Notes under the pieces: generated by a model
Seen by the model: only the letters and a program-made list of their open reading frames with translations
Told to the model about the DNA's origin: nothing
Database searches by the model: none
Assembly (NCBI RefSeq): GCF_034092415.1
Contig: NZ_CP139304.1
Location: forward strand, 310,001-374,000
Direction of reading: 5' to 3'
Length of the DNA: 64,000 bases
Origin: Prochlorococcus sp. MIT 1341
Lineage (GTDB): Bacteria > Cyanobacteriota > Cyanobacteriia > PCC-6307 > Cyanobiaceae
Program-made: the position numbers and the translations under genes
Shown: positions 56,589-64,000 of the stretch, one piece after another
How positions within the stretch are numbered: the first letter of the stretch is position 1
Layout of the letters: every line of letters starts with the position of its first letter

Positions 56589-57695
56589 CTATATACTAGA
56601 AAAAAGCTTATCTTCTAAAAAATAATTATGTGATAAAGACTTCAATGCTAAGTGATTTACTCCTTCTATATCAGTTGGAATTGAAAGAGTCTCATGCCAA
56701 ACCTTGATGAGTTGATCAACATCAAAAGAAGCTTCTAAATCTATGCAGTTTGAATTTAAATATGCAGAGGCAGCTGAAACCTTAGGATCATAGCTTAAAG
56801 CACATGTTGGAGCTCCGCAAAGTTTTGCTAAAATGTATGCATGTAATCTCATTGGCAAAACAATAGTAGCCTTCTGAAAACAACATGTTGCTTTATCGAA
56901 TGAAGTAGCATTTAAAGTAATAGTCTTAGTAAAAAGTCTTTTTGGAATTAATTCATGTTGACATAGATAGTTAAAGAATGGCTCATCCATTTTCCTATCA
57001 AAGGACATCCATACGACAGGTCTATTAAGATGAGTTTGAAAATAGTCAAGTGCTATAAATAATTTTTTCCATTTATAATTATCTATTACATTTGTTGGAC
57101 GCCAACATATAACTATTGACTCGCCACCTATCCACTCCTTTCTAGGCAATTGCCAAGTAGGATCTGGTGCACAAATAACAGGTATATTTATATTCCATGA
57201 TTTATATAATTCAAAGGATTTTTGATCGCGCAAGCTTATACTAGAGGCACAACAAATCGCCTTTTGGACTAGGAAAACACTTATTCTCCTTTGCAAGGGT
57301 CCAAGACCCTGTGCCCATAGGATTATCTTAACTCCCCTAAATTTTGCATAGAATATAACTGCTAGATAGTATAGAAGACTCCTATAACTAGTTTTGTCCT
57401 GTAAGAGATTGCCACCACCAAGTATTAATGTATCAACATTATTTATACTATTAAAAACAGCAATTGGATTTCTTCGATTGACATATTTGACATTCCTTGA
57501 AAGATCAACAGGCATAAAGTGTTGATTTGTAGTAATTAATAAATTCACACGATTGTCTATCGAATTTATCAAAATCTCCAATAACAAATCATCACCTAAA
57601 TTCCGCTCTCCGTAATATCCGCATAAAAGTACCGATGAAGGCCTAGCCTTTAATGGCAACAAAAAGGTTTGGGGTTCAGGAATGTTTTGCACCAT
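56589..57695 (-). CDS. csaB: Polysaccharide pyruvyl transferase CsaB-like
   Basis: This 368-residue family adds pyruvate to cell-surface polysaccharide, typically to anchor S-layer proteins. The N-terminus CGYYGERNLGDDLLLEILINSID and the central LILGGGNLLQDKTSYRSLLYYLA are characteristic; the C-terminal MRLHAYILAKLCGAPTCALSYDPKV is the conserved active-site region. It is divergent from the DUF2499 gene and convergent with ggtA. A cell-wall modification role is from the family. Confidence 0.85.
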   Translation of the reverse strand: MVQNIPEPQTFLLPLKARPSSVLLCGYYGERNLGDDLLLEILINSIDNRVNLLITTNQHFMPVDLSRNVKYVNRRNPIAVFNSINNVDTLILGGGNLLQDKTSYRSLLYYLAVIFYAKFRGVKIILWAQGLGPLQRRISVFLVQKAICCASSISLRDQKSFELYKSWNINIPVICAPDPTWQLPRKEWIGGESIVICWRPTNVIDNYKWKKLFIALDYFQTHLNRPVVWMSFDRKMDEPFFNYLCQHELIPKRLFTKTITLNATSFDKATCCFQKATIVLPMRLHAYILAKLCGAPTCALSYDPKVSAASAYLNSNCIDLEASFDVDQLIKVWHETLSIPTDIEGVNHLALKSLSHNYFLEDKLFSSI

Positions 57696-57731
57696 TACGA
57701 CTCCCTAAGCTATAGCTATCGATCTAATCAC

Positions 57732-58043
57732 TTGCACGCTCTCTCTCTTGGCACGTGGTGGATACACGTCACGACCTTATTCGAATGGATTCTTGCGATC
57801 GTACTAATTTTGCGATGGAGCATTCAAAACAACAAGCCCAACATGAAGTGGTTAGCACTAGCCATGTTGCCAAACCTAGCCAGTGCGATGGCCGCTATTA
57901 CCTGGCACATTTATGACAATGCATCTTCCTTAAAAGGTTTAGTAGTTCTCCAATCTGGATTAACAGTTGTAGGAAACTTTTGCCTTGCAGCAGCAGCTTG
58001 GAATCTTGTCAGGACAAAAAACAAACAAAGTCAACCATCATGA
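57732..58043 (+). CDS. DUF2499-family membrane protein (TTG start)
   Basis: A small integral membrane protein of about 103 residues with three hydrophobic stretches. The family begins MHALSLGTWWIHV, which matches the codons from TTG 57732, so the start is probably TTG; the reading frame is open further upstream without an ATG. The rest is TTLFEWILAIVLILRW and AITWHIYDNASSLKGLVVLQS. It overlaps the DUF3593 gene by ATGA. DUF2499 (Ycf49-like) is found in cyanobacteria and plastid-bearing organisms; function unknown. Confidence 0.8.
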   Translation: MHALSLGTWWIHVTTLFEWILAIVLILRWSIQNNKPNMKWLALAMLPNLASAMAAITWHIYDNASSLKGLVVLQSGLTVVGNFCLAAAAWNLVRTKNKQSQPS

Positions 58044-58378
58044 AACTCCCTGATTTTGACGCATTACTTGCCTATCTAGGAGGCGTTGACCCAAGCCCCT
58101 TTTTTGTCCTTTCATTAATCCCCTACCTCGGATTCCTTTACTGGGCTGCAAAAAGCAAAGAAATCCCTCCAATCTCACTCTGGGGATTCCGGTTGACGCT
58201 TTTATTTGTTGCCATGACAATAGTTTTTGCAATTATTGCGAGCGTTAGCTATGGGGAAGAGCTGACAAACATTGACCCGCTGCATGGAGCTGCTGAAGCA
58301 TTCTTAACATTAAGCGATGCGTTGATAGCACTTGGCTTTTTGGGAATTGGCAAAAAAAATCTGGTGAATAACTCTTAA
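58040..58378 (+). CDS. DUF3593-family membrane protein
   Basis: 112 residues with about three hydrophobic helices, starting at ATG 58040 (MKLPDFDALLAYLGGVDPSPFFVLSLIPYLGFLYWAAK) that overlaps the previous stop. Middle LWGFRLTLLFVAMTIVFAIIASVSYGEELTNIDPLHGAAEAFLTLSDAL fits the DUF3593 family of cyanobacteria and plants. The DUF2499-DUF3593 pair is coupled here, which suggests a joint membrane role. psaK follows. Confidence 0.8.
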   Translation: MKLPDFDALLAYLGGVDPSPFFVLSLIPYLGFLYWAAKSKEIPPISLWGFRLTLLFVAMTIVFAIIASVSYGEELTNIDPLHGAAEAFLTLSDALIALGFLGIGKKNLVNNS

Positions 58379-58392
58379 GAGGAATGATAAAA

Positions 58393-58409
58393 GTTCCCAA
58401 AAAGGGAAC
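58393..58409 (+). promoter_or_regulatory. Hairpin in the psaK leader
   Basis: GTTCCC (58393-58398) and GGGAAC (58404-58409) form a perfect 6-bp stem with an AAAAA loop, 14 bp after the DUF3593 stop. No T-run follows, so it is not an intrinsic terminator. It might protect the psaK mRNA 5' end or attenuate read-through. Confidence 0.45.
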
Positions 58410-58445
58410 AATCAAGGAAAATAATATGGTGCTTACATGGTCTAC

Positions 58446-58712
58446 ATGATGACAAACCTATTAGCTGCTGCAGCAGCTGCCCCTGCCACATTTTCATGGT
58501 CTCCCAAAGTGGCGGTGGTTATGATCGCCTGCAACGTGCTTGCTTATGCCATCGCAAGGGCCAACATCGCTCAACCAAATGAAGGCTTTCAAATCCCTAA
58601 TTCACAGTATTTTGGTGGTATGAGTCACGCATCAGTAGTTGCGGCTAACTGCCTAGGACATGTTTTAGGAATAGGAACCATATTGGGTCTTGCATCAAGA
58701 GGAGTTCTCTAA
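58446..58712 (+). CDS. psaK: Photosystem I subunit PsaK
   Basis: PsaK is a small two-helix peripheral subunit of photosystem I. The core FSWSPKVAVVMIACNVLAYAIARANI and the C-terminal FGGMSHASVVAANCLGHVLGIGTILGLAS match PsaK. Alternative in-frame starts are ATG 58437, 58446 and 58449; the Ala-rich leader MMTNLLAAAAAAPATFSW fits 58446 or 58449. A short Shine-Dalgarno-like AAGGA is at 58414-58418. A strong terminator lies about 95 bp after the stop. Confidence 0.94.
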   Translation: MMTNLLAAAAAAPATFSWSPKVAVVMIACNVLAYAIARANIAQPNEGFQIPNSQYFGGMSHASVVAANCLGHVLGIGTILGLASRGVL

Positions 58713-58804
58713 GGGACTAAAAGCTAATTTCGCTTACCCCTTCTATTAGTAAGGGTCCAGCAAAATCAGCCAAGAGGTATCCCTTATCGTCTACCTCAAT
58801 GGTC

Positions 58805-58847
58805 AAAACAGTAGAGAGCTGGCAAAAGCAGCTCTCTACTGTTTTTG
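58805..58847 (+). terminator. Strong intrinsic terminator after psaK
   Basis: ACAGTAGAGAGCTG (58808-58821) pairs perfectly with CAGCTCTCTACTGT (58829-58842) around a GCAAAAG loop, and flanking A and T runs extend the stem. A T-run ends the right arm. The position, between psaK and the minus-strand dxs, suits termination from both sides. Confidence 0.9.
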
Positions 58848-58893
58848 TGTGAAAAATCTTTAGCTTTCTTTCAAGATCCTATTATTCAGAAAT

Positions 58894-60840
58894 TTAATTT
58901 ATATTCTTTTCAAATTGCTCTTTTATACTTTCATTCTTGATTAACTCTGGGCCAGGGTTTAAATCAAAAAAGCTCATGATCTTCTCACACATTTGTGTTG
59001 GAGTTAGGCCTAGATCTTCTTTGCTTTGCTGAGGGCTGGCATGATCAACAAGCTTATCTGGAATAGCAATTCTCAAAGTGGGTATAAGTATATTTTGATC
59101 GACAAGGGACTCAACAACTGCTGCACCGAATCCGCCAGCAATTGCACCCTCTTCAATGGTGACTAATTTCCCGATTCTTCTTGCAATTGGATGGATCAAC
59201 GATTGATCTAATGGCCTCAAAAACCTTGCATTAATTAAAGTGGAAGAAAAGCCTTCTTTAAGAAGAAGTTCTGCAGTTTTAGTTGCAGGAGAAACCATTG
59301 AACCATATGCCACTATTAATATATTTTCACCTTTCGATAAGACTTCTCCCTTGCCAATTTGTAAGGGTTCAATTCCCTCTTCCATAATAGGTACACCTTC
59401 TCCTGATCCACGCGGAATACGTAAAGCAGATGGTCCTTTATGCTGAATACAAGTAACTAACATTCTTTGTAATTCGGCTTCATCCTTAGGTGCCATAACG
59501 GTAAAGTTAGGGACAGCTCTTAAATAACTAATATCATATTGACCTTGGTGAGTTGGACCATCTGCACCTACAATTCCTGCTCTATCTAATACAAACGTTA
59601 CCGGCAAATTTTGAATGCCAATATCATGAATCAACTGATCATATGCTCGTTGCAAAAAAGTACTGTAGATAGCAACTACTGGCTTTAATCCCTCACATGC
59701 CATCCCTCCAGCAAGAGTGACAGCATGTTGCTCTGCAATTCCAACATCCAAATATTGATCAGGTACAGCCTTTTGAAGAAGATCTAACCCTGTCCCAGTT
59801 GCCATAGCTGCTGTAATCCCAACAATAGTTGGGTCTGCTTGGCAAAGTTTCACAAGAGTCTGTCCAAAGACCTTGCTATAGCTTGGGGGTTTAGGAGTCT
59901 TAGAAGGAACTGACTTACCAGTTGTCAAGTCAAAAGCTGATTGAGCGTGATAACCAACTTGATCAGCTTCGGCATATGGATAGCCCTTCCCTTTAGTAGT
60001 GCAAACATGAACCAATACAGGCCCACCTACCTTATGGGCAGCATCAAACGTTCGAATCATGAGACTAATGTCATGACCGTCAATTGGACCCATATAAGTG
60101 AAACCTAACTCTTCAAAAACAGCTCCCATCTTTGGAACTGCCAACCTTCTCATGCTGCCTTTTAGGGATTTGAGATCTTCCGGAAGTTCACCACCCATAA
60201 AAGGAAGGTTTTTAACACTTTCCTCAACACTGTCAGTGAGAAATTGCAGAGGAGGACTATGTCTGATGCGATTTAAATAAGTTGACAAAGCTCCCACAGG
60301 GGGAGATATAGACATGTCATTATCGTTTAAAACAACTAAAAAGGGTGTCTTAGGTAAGTGGCCAGCGTGATTTATCGCCTCAAGAGCCATTCCCCCAGTC
60401 AAAGCACCATCACCAATCACTGCTACACATTTAAAAGACTCCCCCCTTCTTTCCCTAGCTAGAGCCATCCCTAGGGCTGCTGAGATTGAAGTGCTGGCAT
60501 GACCCGCCCCAAAATGGTCAAAGCTACTTTCAGTTCTTTTAAGATATCCCGCAACACCATGCTGTTGACGTAGAGAATCAAATCGTTCAAAACGACCTGT
60601 AAGAAGTTTATGGGGATAAGCCTGATGACCAACATCCCAAACAACTTTGTCCTTATCGAGGTCAAGTGTTTGATACAACGCAATTGTTAATTCAACAACA
60701 CCCAGGCCTGGACCTAAATGGCCACCACTGGTAGACACGACTTGTAAATGTCGTTCTCGAATCTGACAAGCAACATCTTCAAGCTCAGCTGTGCTGAGTC
60801 CATGTAATTGATTTGGATGTGTTAACTCGCTAAGACGCAT
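58894..60840 (-). CDS. dxs: 1-deoxy-D-xylulose-5-phosphate synthase
   Basis: DXS is the first step of the MEP isoprenoid pathway, needed for carotenoids and chlorophyll phytol. The 648-residue protein has the thiamine diphosphate motif [41 protein letters not shown] and [14 protein letters not shown], and a transketolase C-domain ([16 protein letters not shown]). Complete. It is divergent from ilvA across a 120-bp gap and faces psaK with a strong terminator. Confidence 0.96.
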   Translation of the reverse strand: MRLSELTHPNQLHGLSTAELEDVACQIRERHLQVVSTSGGHLGPGLGVVELTIALYQTLDLDKDKVVWDVGHQAYPHKLLTGRFERFDSLRQQHGVAGYLKRTESSFDHFGAGHASTSISAALGMALARERRGESFKCVAVIGDGALTGGMALEAINHAGHLPKTPFLVVLNDNDMSISPPVGALSTYLNRIRHSPPLQFLTDSVEESVKNLPFMGGELPEDLKSLKGSMRRLAVPKMGAVFEELGFTYMGPIDGHDISLMIRTFDAAHKVGGPVLVHVCTTKGKGYPYAEADQVGYHAQSAFDLTTGKSVPSKTPKPPSYSKVFGQTLVKLCQADPTIVGITAAMATGTGLDLLQKAVPDQYLDVGIAEQHAVTLAGGMACEGLKPVVAIYSTFLQRAYDQLIHDIGIQNLPVTFVLDRAGIVGADGPTHQGQYDISYLRAVPNFTVMAPKDEAELQRMLVTCIQHKGPSALRIPRGSGEGVPIMEEGIEPLQIGKGEVLSKGENILIVAYGSMVSPATKTAELLLKEGFSSTLINARFLRPLDQSLIHPIARRIGKLVTIEEGAIAGGFGAAVVESLVDQNILIPTLRIAIPDKLVDHASPQQSKEDLGLTPTQMCEKIMSFFDLNPGPELIKNESIKEQFEKNIN

Positions 60841-60960
60841 GCCGAACTAACAATCAACCTATTCAATCTAAAGCCTCCTGTTCATGAATGATCAAAAAAC
60901 TGGCCTTAGTCCATGGAACGTTGTTAATGAAAAGACCGAAAACTTGCCAAAATAGAGCTT

Positions 60961-62499
60961 ATGGAAGATTACTTAAAAAAAATTCTGCGTGCTCGCGTAT
61001 ATGACGTAGCAAAGGAAACCCCCTTGGACTTTGCCAAAAATCTCAGCACCCGCCTAAAAAATCAAATTTGGTTCAAGCGTGAAGACCTCCAACCAGTCTT
61101 TTCTTTCAAACTTCGTGGCGCCTATAACAAAATGGCACAGTTAAGTGCTGAAGAATTAAAGATAGGTGTAATTGCCTCTAGTGCAGGAAACCATGCACAA
61201 GGAGTAGCCCTGAGCGCTTCAAAGCTTAAATGTAGAGCTGTAATAGTTATGCCCATAACCACGCCTGCAGTAAAGGTCCAAGCCGTTGAGTTGCTAAATG
61301 CAGAGGTGATTTTGCATGGAGAAACATATGACGAAGCCTATAAAGAAGCTCTTCGAAGGAGCATCAAAGATGGTCTTACATTTATCCATCCCTTTGATGA
61401 TCCAGAAGTCATAGCAGGACAAGGAACCATTGCTATGGAGATTCTTAGACAATGCCACATACCACCTGATGCAATTTACGTTGCAGTTGGAGGAGGAGGA
61501 CTAATAGGTGGAATCTCAGCTTATGTAAAAAGACTCTGGCCTCAAGTTGAAGTGATAGGAGTTGAACCAATAGATGCTAATGCTATGACCCAATCCCTAA
61601 AACAAAACAAACGAGTGGAGCTAAATACAGTCGGTTTATTTGCTGATGGTGTGGCTGTTAAAAAAGTAGGGGAACAAACCTTCGCTCTCGCACAAAAATA
61701 TGTCGACAGAATGGTGACAGTTTCAACAGATGAAATTTGTGCTGCGATTAAGGATGTCTTTGAAGACACACGTTCAATCCTCGAGCCTGCAGGTGCATTA
61801 GCAATTGCAGGTTTAAAGGCTGATGTGAACAATCGCAATATGCAGGAGAAAACCCTTATAGCAGTGGCCTGTGGGGCCAATATGAATTTTGATCGTCTGA
61901 GATTTGTTGCGGAGAGAGCTGAATTAGGAGAAGAAAGGGAAGCAATGTTTGCTGTTGAAATCCCGGAAAAAGCAGGAAGCCTAAAAAACCTTTGTGAAAC
62001 TCTTGGGGAAAGAAGTCTCACAGAATTCAGCTACAGAATGTCTGATGGAGCAAAAGCACAAATATTTATAGGAATAGAAGTCCTTGGGACTGAAGACAGG
62101 GTCGAATTGGTCAACAAACTAGAGGTGGGAGGGTTCCCTTGCCTTGATCTCACAAAAGACGAGCTCTCAAAATCACACCTTCGGCACATGGTCGGAGGCC
62201 GACTACCATCTTCAGCGAAAAAATTATCTGAAGATGGTTTTAAGGAGCTCTTGTACAGATTTGAATTTCCAGAACGTCCTGGCGCATTGATGAAGTTTGT
62301 TAGCAACCTTCACAAGGGATGGAGTATTAGCATTTTTCACTATAGAAATCATGGAGCAGACGTTGGGAGAATAGTTGTTGGAGTCCTTGTTAGAGAAAAA
62401 GAAATAAAGTATTGGTTTGATTTCGTTGATTCGCTGGGTTATCCAAGTTTCGAAGAAACAAACAATTCTGCATATCGCCTCTTTCTAGGTGCACAGTAG
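60961..62499 (+). CDS. ilvA: Threonine deaminase (biosynthetic)
   Basis: IlvA makes 2-oxobutyrate for isoleucine. 512 residues: PLP fold-type II with PVFSFKLRGAYNKM (PLP lysine), SSAGNHAQGVALSA and GGGGLIGGISAYVK. Two ACT-like regulatory domains follow (about 335-510: AVEIPEKAGSLKNLCETLG, and FEFPERPGALMKFVSNL), which respond to isoleucine and valine in other bacteria. Complete. A 43-bp gap separates it from scpB. Confidence 0.95.
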   Translation: MEDYLKKILRARVYDVAKETPLDFAKNLSTRLKNQIWFKREDLQPVFSFKLRGAYNKMAQLSAEELKIGVIASSAGNHAQGVALSASKLKCRAVIVMPITTPAVKVQAVELLNAEVILHGETYDEAYKEALRRSIKDGLTFIHPFDDPEVIAGQGTIAMEILRQCHIPPDAIYVAVGGGGLIGGISAYVKRLWPQVEVIGVEPIDANAMTQSLKQNKRVELNTVGLFADGVAVKKVGEQTFALAQKYVDRMVTVSTDEICAAIKDVFEDTRSILEPAGALAIAGLKADVNNRNMQEKTLIAVACGANMNFDRLRFVAERAELGEEREAMFAVEIPEKAGSLKNLCETLGERSLTEFSYRMSDGAKAQIFIGIEVLGTEDRVELVNKLEVGGFPCLDLTKDELSKSHLRHMVGGRLPSSAKKLSEDGFKELLYRFEFPERPGALMKFVSNLHKGWSISIFHYRNHGADVGRIVVGVLVREKEIKYWFDFVDSLGYPSFEETNNSAYRLFLGAQ

Positions 62500-62542
62500 T
62501 TGTTATCGCGGTAACTTGATATATCGCTAATTTGGCCCAAAT

Positions 62543-63073
62543 ATGGCCAACCAACCAACCACCACCTTTAGTGAAGACGCAAGAGTCTCACTTCAAGCTC
62601 GTATAGAAGCGATCCTTTACTTAAAAGGAAAGCCAACTAGCGCTAAAGAATTAGCTGAACTATCTGGTGAAACAGAAAGTTCCGTAGAAGAAGCATTGCT
62701 AACACTAATGGCATGCTATGCACAAAGAGATACAGCGCTTGAAATCCTAGAAACTAATAGAAGTTATAGCCTTCAGTTACGTCCAGGACTAGGTGGTCTA
62801 GTTCAAAATCTTTTGCCTGTTGATCTTTCAACTGCCACCCTTAGAACTCTTGCAACCATCGCACTAAAGAAAAGAATTCTTCAATCTGACCTGGTTGAAT
62901 TAAGAGGTTCAGGAGCCTATGACCATATAAAAGAATTACGTGAACAAAATTTCATTGAGCGAAAACGACAAAGTGAGGGTAGGTCTTATTGGATAACCCT
63001 TTCAGAAAAATTTCATAGAACCTTTTCTGTCATTCCAGAATTAAATGCAGCAGAATCCCAAAAAGCAGCATAG
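62543..63073 (+). CDS. scpB: Segregation and condensation protein B
   Basis: ScpB partners ScpA and SMC in chromosome compaction; scpA is not in the window. 176 residues with two winged-helix units. RIEAILYLKGKPTSAKELAELSG is the first, and the second includes IKELREQNFIERKRQSEGRSYWITLSEKFHRTF. Length is normal. It lies between ilvA and the YggT gene on the same strand. Confidence 0.9.
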   Translation: MANQPTTTFSEDARVSLQARIEAILYLKGKPTSAKELAELSGETESSVEEALLTLMACYAQRDTALEILETNRSYSLQLRPGLGGLVQNLLPVDLSTATLRTLATIALKKRILQSDLVELRGSGAYDHIKELREQNFIERKRQSEGRSYWITLSEKFHRTFSVIPELNAAESQKAA

Positions 63074-63098
63074 AGTTCAACCCTAACCGACTTTTACA

Positions 63099-63398
63099 AT
63101 GGAAATCATTGCTACATTTCTTCAGGTACTTGCCCAAACACTTGAGATTTACTCTTTAGTTCTAATCGTTCGTGTTCTTCTTAGTTGGTTCCCAAACCTA
63201 GATTGGAGCAACCCTGTATTAAGTACAGTAAGCTCGATTACGGATCCATATTTAAATTCCTTTAGAGGAATTATCCCACCAATAGGAGGTCTCGACTTAT
63301 CTGCAATACTTGCATTTATTGCTTTAAGTCTGATGCAACGTCTTTTATTCAGTGCAAGTATTGCTTTCCTAAGTGGAACAAATGGTTATTTTGGATAA
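63099..63398 (+). CDS. YggT-family membrane protein
   Basis: A 99-residue integral membrane protein with two helices. YggT signatures are VRVLLSWFPNLDWSNPVLSTVSSITDPYLNSFRGIIPPIGGLDLSAILAFIAL. The family is linked to osmotic stress, cell division or plastid nucleoid distribution (YLMG) in various organisms; the role here is unknown. It lies 26 bp after scpB and converges with the MazG-like gene. Confidence 0.9.
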   Translation: MEIIATFLQVLAQTLEIYSLVLIVRVLLSWFPNLDWSNPVLSTVSSITDPYLNSFRGIIPPIGGLDLSAILAFIALSLMQRLLFSASIAFLSGTNGYFG

Positions 63399-63488
63399 CA
63401 GAAATATTGTTAATTAACCATCTAGAATTCTAAAAATTGATTAATTAATTTATAAAATCAATTAGCAATATCTCGAAATTTATAAATT

Positions 63489-63818
63489 TCACCTCTTGTC
63501 GCCTTCACCTCCTAAACGTCCCCTATCTGCCCTACTGGCTAATTTAGCTAAATTAGCTTTTGCAACATGCTCGAGGGAAAACCCTAACTCACTTGAAAGT
63601 TGTGCCACATACCAAAGCACATCACCTAGCTCTAGCATGATAGCTTCAGAAGAACTCTCATCAAAAACTCCCCCTTTATCTCGAATCACCTTCTTAACCT
63701 TGTCAGCGACCTCACCTGATTCACCAGTTAGACCAAGCGTTGGATAAATGGGGTTTTCTCCAACATTTGGATAAAGCGCTGTTGTCCTGGCCTGCTCCTG
63801 ATAATGATTTAGTTCCAT
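63489..63818 (-). CDS. MazG-like nucleotide pyrophosphohydrolase
   Basis: A single-domain, 109-residue all-helical enzyme that may hydrolyse nucleoside triphosphates to monophosphates. The metal motif is LTGESGEVADKVKKVI with a later ELGDVLWYVAQLSSELG (E-x-x-E ... E-x-x-D). The short form resembles the phage/bacterial MazG-like subfamily rather than full MazG. It converges with YggT across an AT-rich gap (63399-63488) and is divergent from pyk. Confidence 0.88.
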   Translation of the reverse strand: MELNHYQEQARTTALYPNVGENPIYPTLGLTGESGEVADKVKKVIRDKGGVFDESSSEAIMLELGDVLWYVAQLSSELGFSLEHVAKANLAKLASRADRGRLGGEGDKR

Positions 63819-63884
63819 GTCGCTGATAGAAGAGAATAATGATGAGGCTTAGATAGTATTTTCGAGGTGAAACATTTACCCACA

Positions 63885-64000
63885 ATGGCAAATTTCGATC
63901 TAGCTCGCAGAACTAAGATTGTTGCCACAATTGGTCCAGCGACTGAGGAGCCAGAACGGATAAAGGAATTAATACGAGCTGGTGCAACAACATTTCGTCT
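63885..64000 (+). CDS. pyk: Pyruvate kinase, N-terminal start (cut by window edge)
   Basis: The first 38 residues read MANFDLARRTKIVATIGPATEE and continue PERIKELIRAGATTFR, the start of the pyruvate kinase TIM barrel with the family motif TKIVATIGPAT. Pyruvate kinase makes ATP and pyruvate from phosphoenolpyruvate. The rest lies outside. It is divergent from the MazG-like gene, with a 66-bp gap. Confidence 0.92.
   Translation, partial: MANFDLARRTKIVATIGPATEEPERIKELIRAGATTFR

Noticed and set aside
61542-62021. Long minus-strand open frame inside ilvA
   Set aside because: It lies wholly within a well-supported gene and its low-complexity translation has no family pattern, so it is a shadow of ilvA coding sequence.

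Overview
The window looks like a chromosome segment of a small-genome marine picocyanobacterium, most likely a low-light-type Prochlorococcus. The signs are AT-rich DNA, short gaps between genes, a photosystem I gene (psaK), a cluster of cyanobacteria/plastid-only families (DUF2499, DUF3593, DUF1995, DUF4330, DUF3110), dnaK3 joined to dnaJ, HemJ, aerobic CobN and a glucosylglycerol-type ggpS-ggt cluster. The strain is inferred from gene content and cannot be fixed from this sequence alone. There is no IS element, prophage or CRISPR array. Almost all of the sequence is single-copy housekeeping DNA.

Layout. 1-5333: translation and RNA genes (truncated RNase II-type gene, rpsR, rpmG, pheT, an rRNA uracil methyltransferase). 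5334-9437: the one loose, gene-poor stretch. It holds a gene for a ribbon-helix-helix plus J-domain protein, an Ap4A phosphorylase-like gene, two small cyanobacterial genes, and three long gaps with unusual repeats. 9438-17847: metH, ilvE, cobN. 17868-22911: PHP phosphoesterase, hemJ, uvrC, a flavin reductase-like gene, coaD and a coiled-coil gene. 22889-28172: a minus-strand run (dacB, DUF4330, DUF1995, cysteine desulfurase, dapF, membrane protein). 28330-38670: leuS, pgi, an M61 peptidase, purN, argC, ribBA, a cyclophilin. 38788-43107: murQ, DUF3110, dnaJ, dnaK3. 43250-45977: pstCAB without pstS, followed by a tRNA-Ser. 46354-50947: inositol phosphatase family, hisZ, 7Fe-type ferredoxin, htpG, rpmB. 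51146-56562: ggpS and a four-gene ABC transporter joined by ATGA overlaps. 56589-64000: csaB, DUF2499, DUF3593, psaK, dxs, ilvA, scpB, yggT, a MazG-like gene and the start of pyruvate kinase.

How the genes work together. Most entries are single steps of central pathways: isoprenoids (dxs), riboflavin (ribBA), lysine/peptidoglycan (dapF, dacB, murQ), arginine, histidine, branched-chain amino acids, purines and CoA. Clear functional units are dnaK3-dnaJ (chaperone pair), pstCAB (phosphate uptake), ggpS-ggtBCDA (compatible solute synthesis and recapture) and the metH/cobN neighbourhood (B12 use and synthesis).

The most unusual signal is at 5394-5950. Eleven AGWCT pentamers, several in runs with exact 12-bp spacing, lie next to the gene for a ribbon-helix-helix DNA-binding domain fused to a J-domain. 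A second oddity is a GC-rich, hairpin-forming island with three perfect 18-bp repeats at 8571-8740. Both are described from the sequence; any function given for them is inference.
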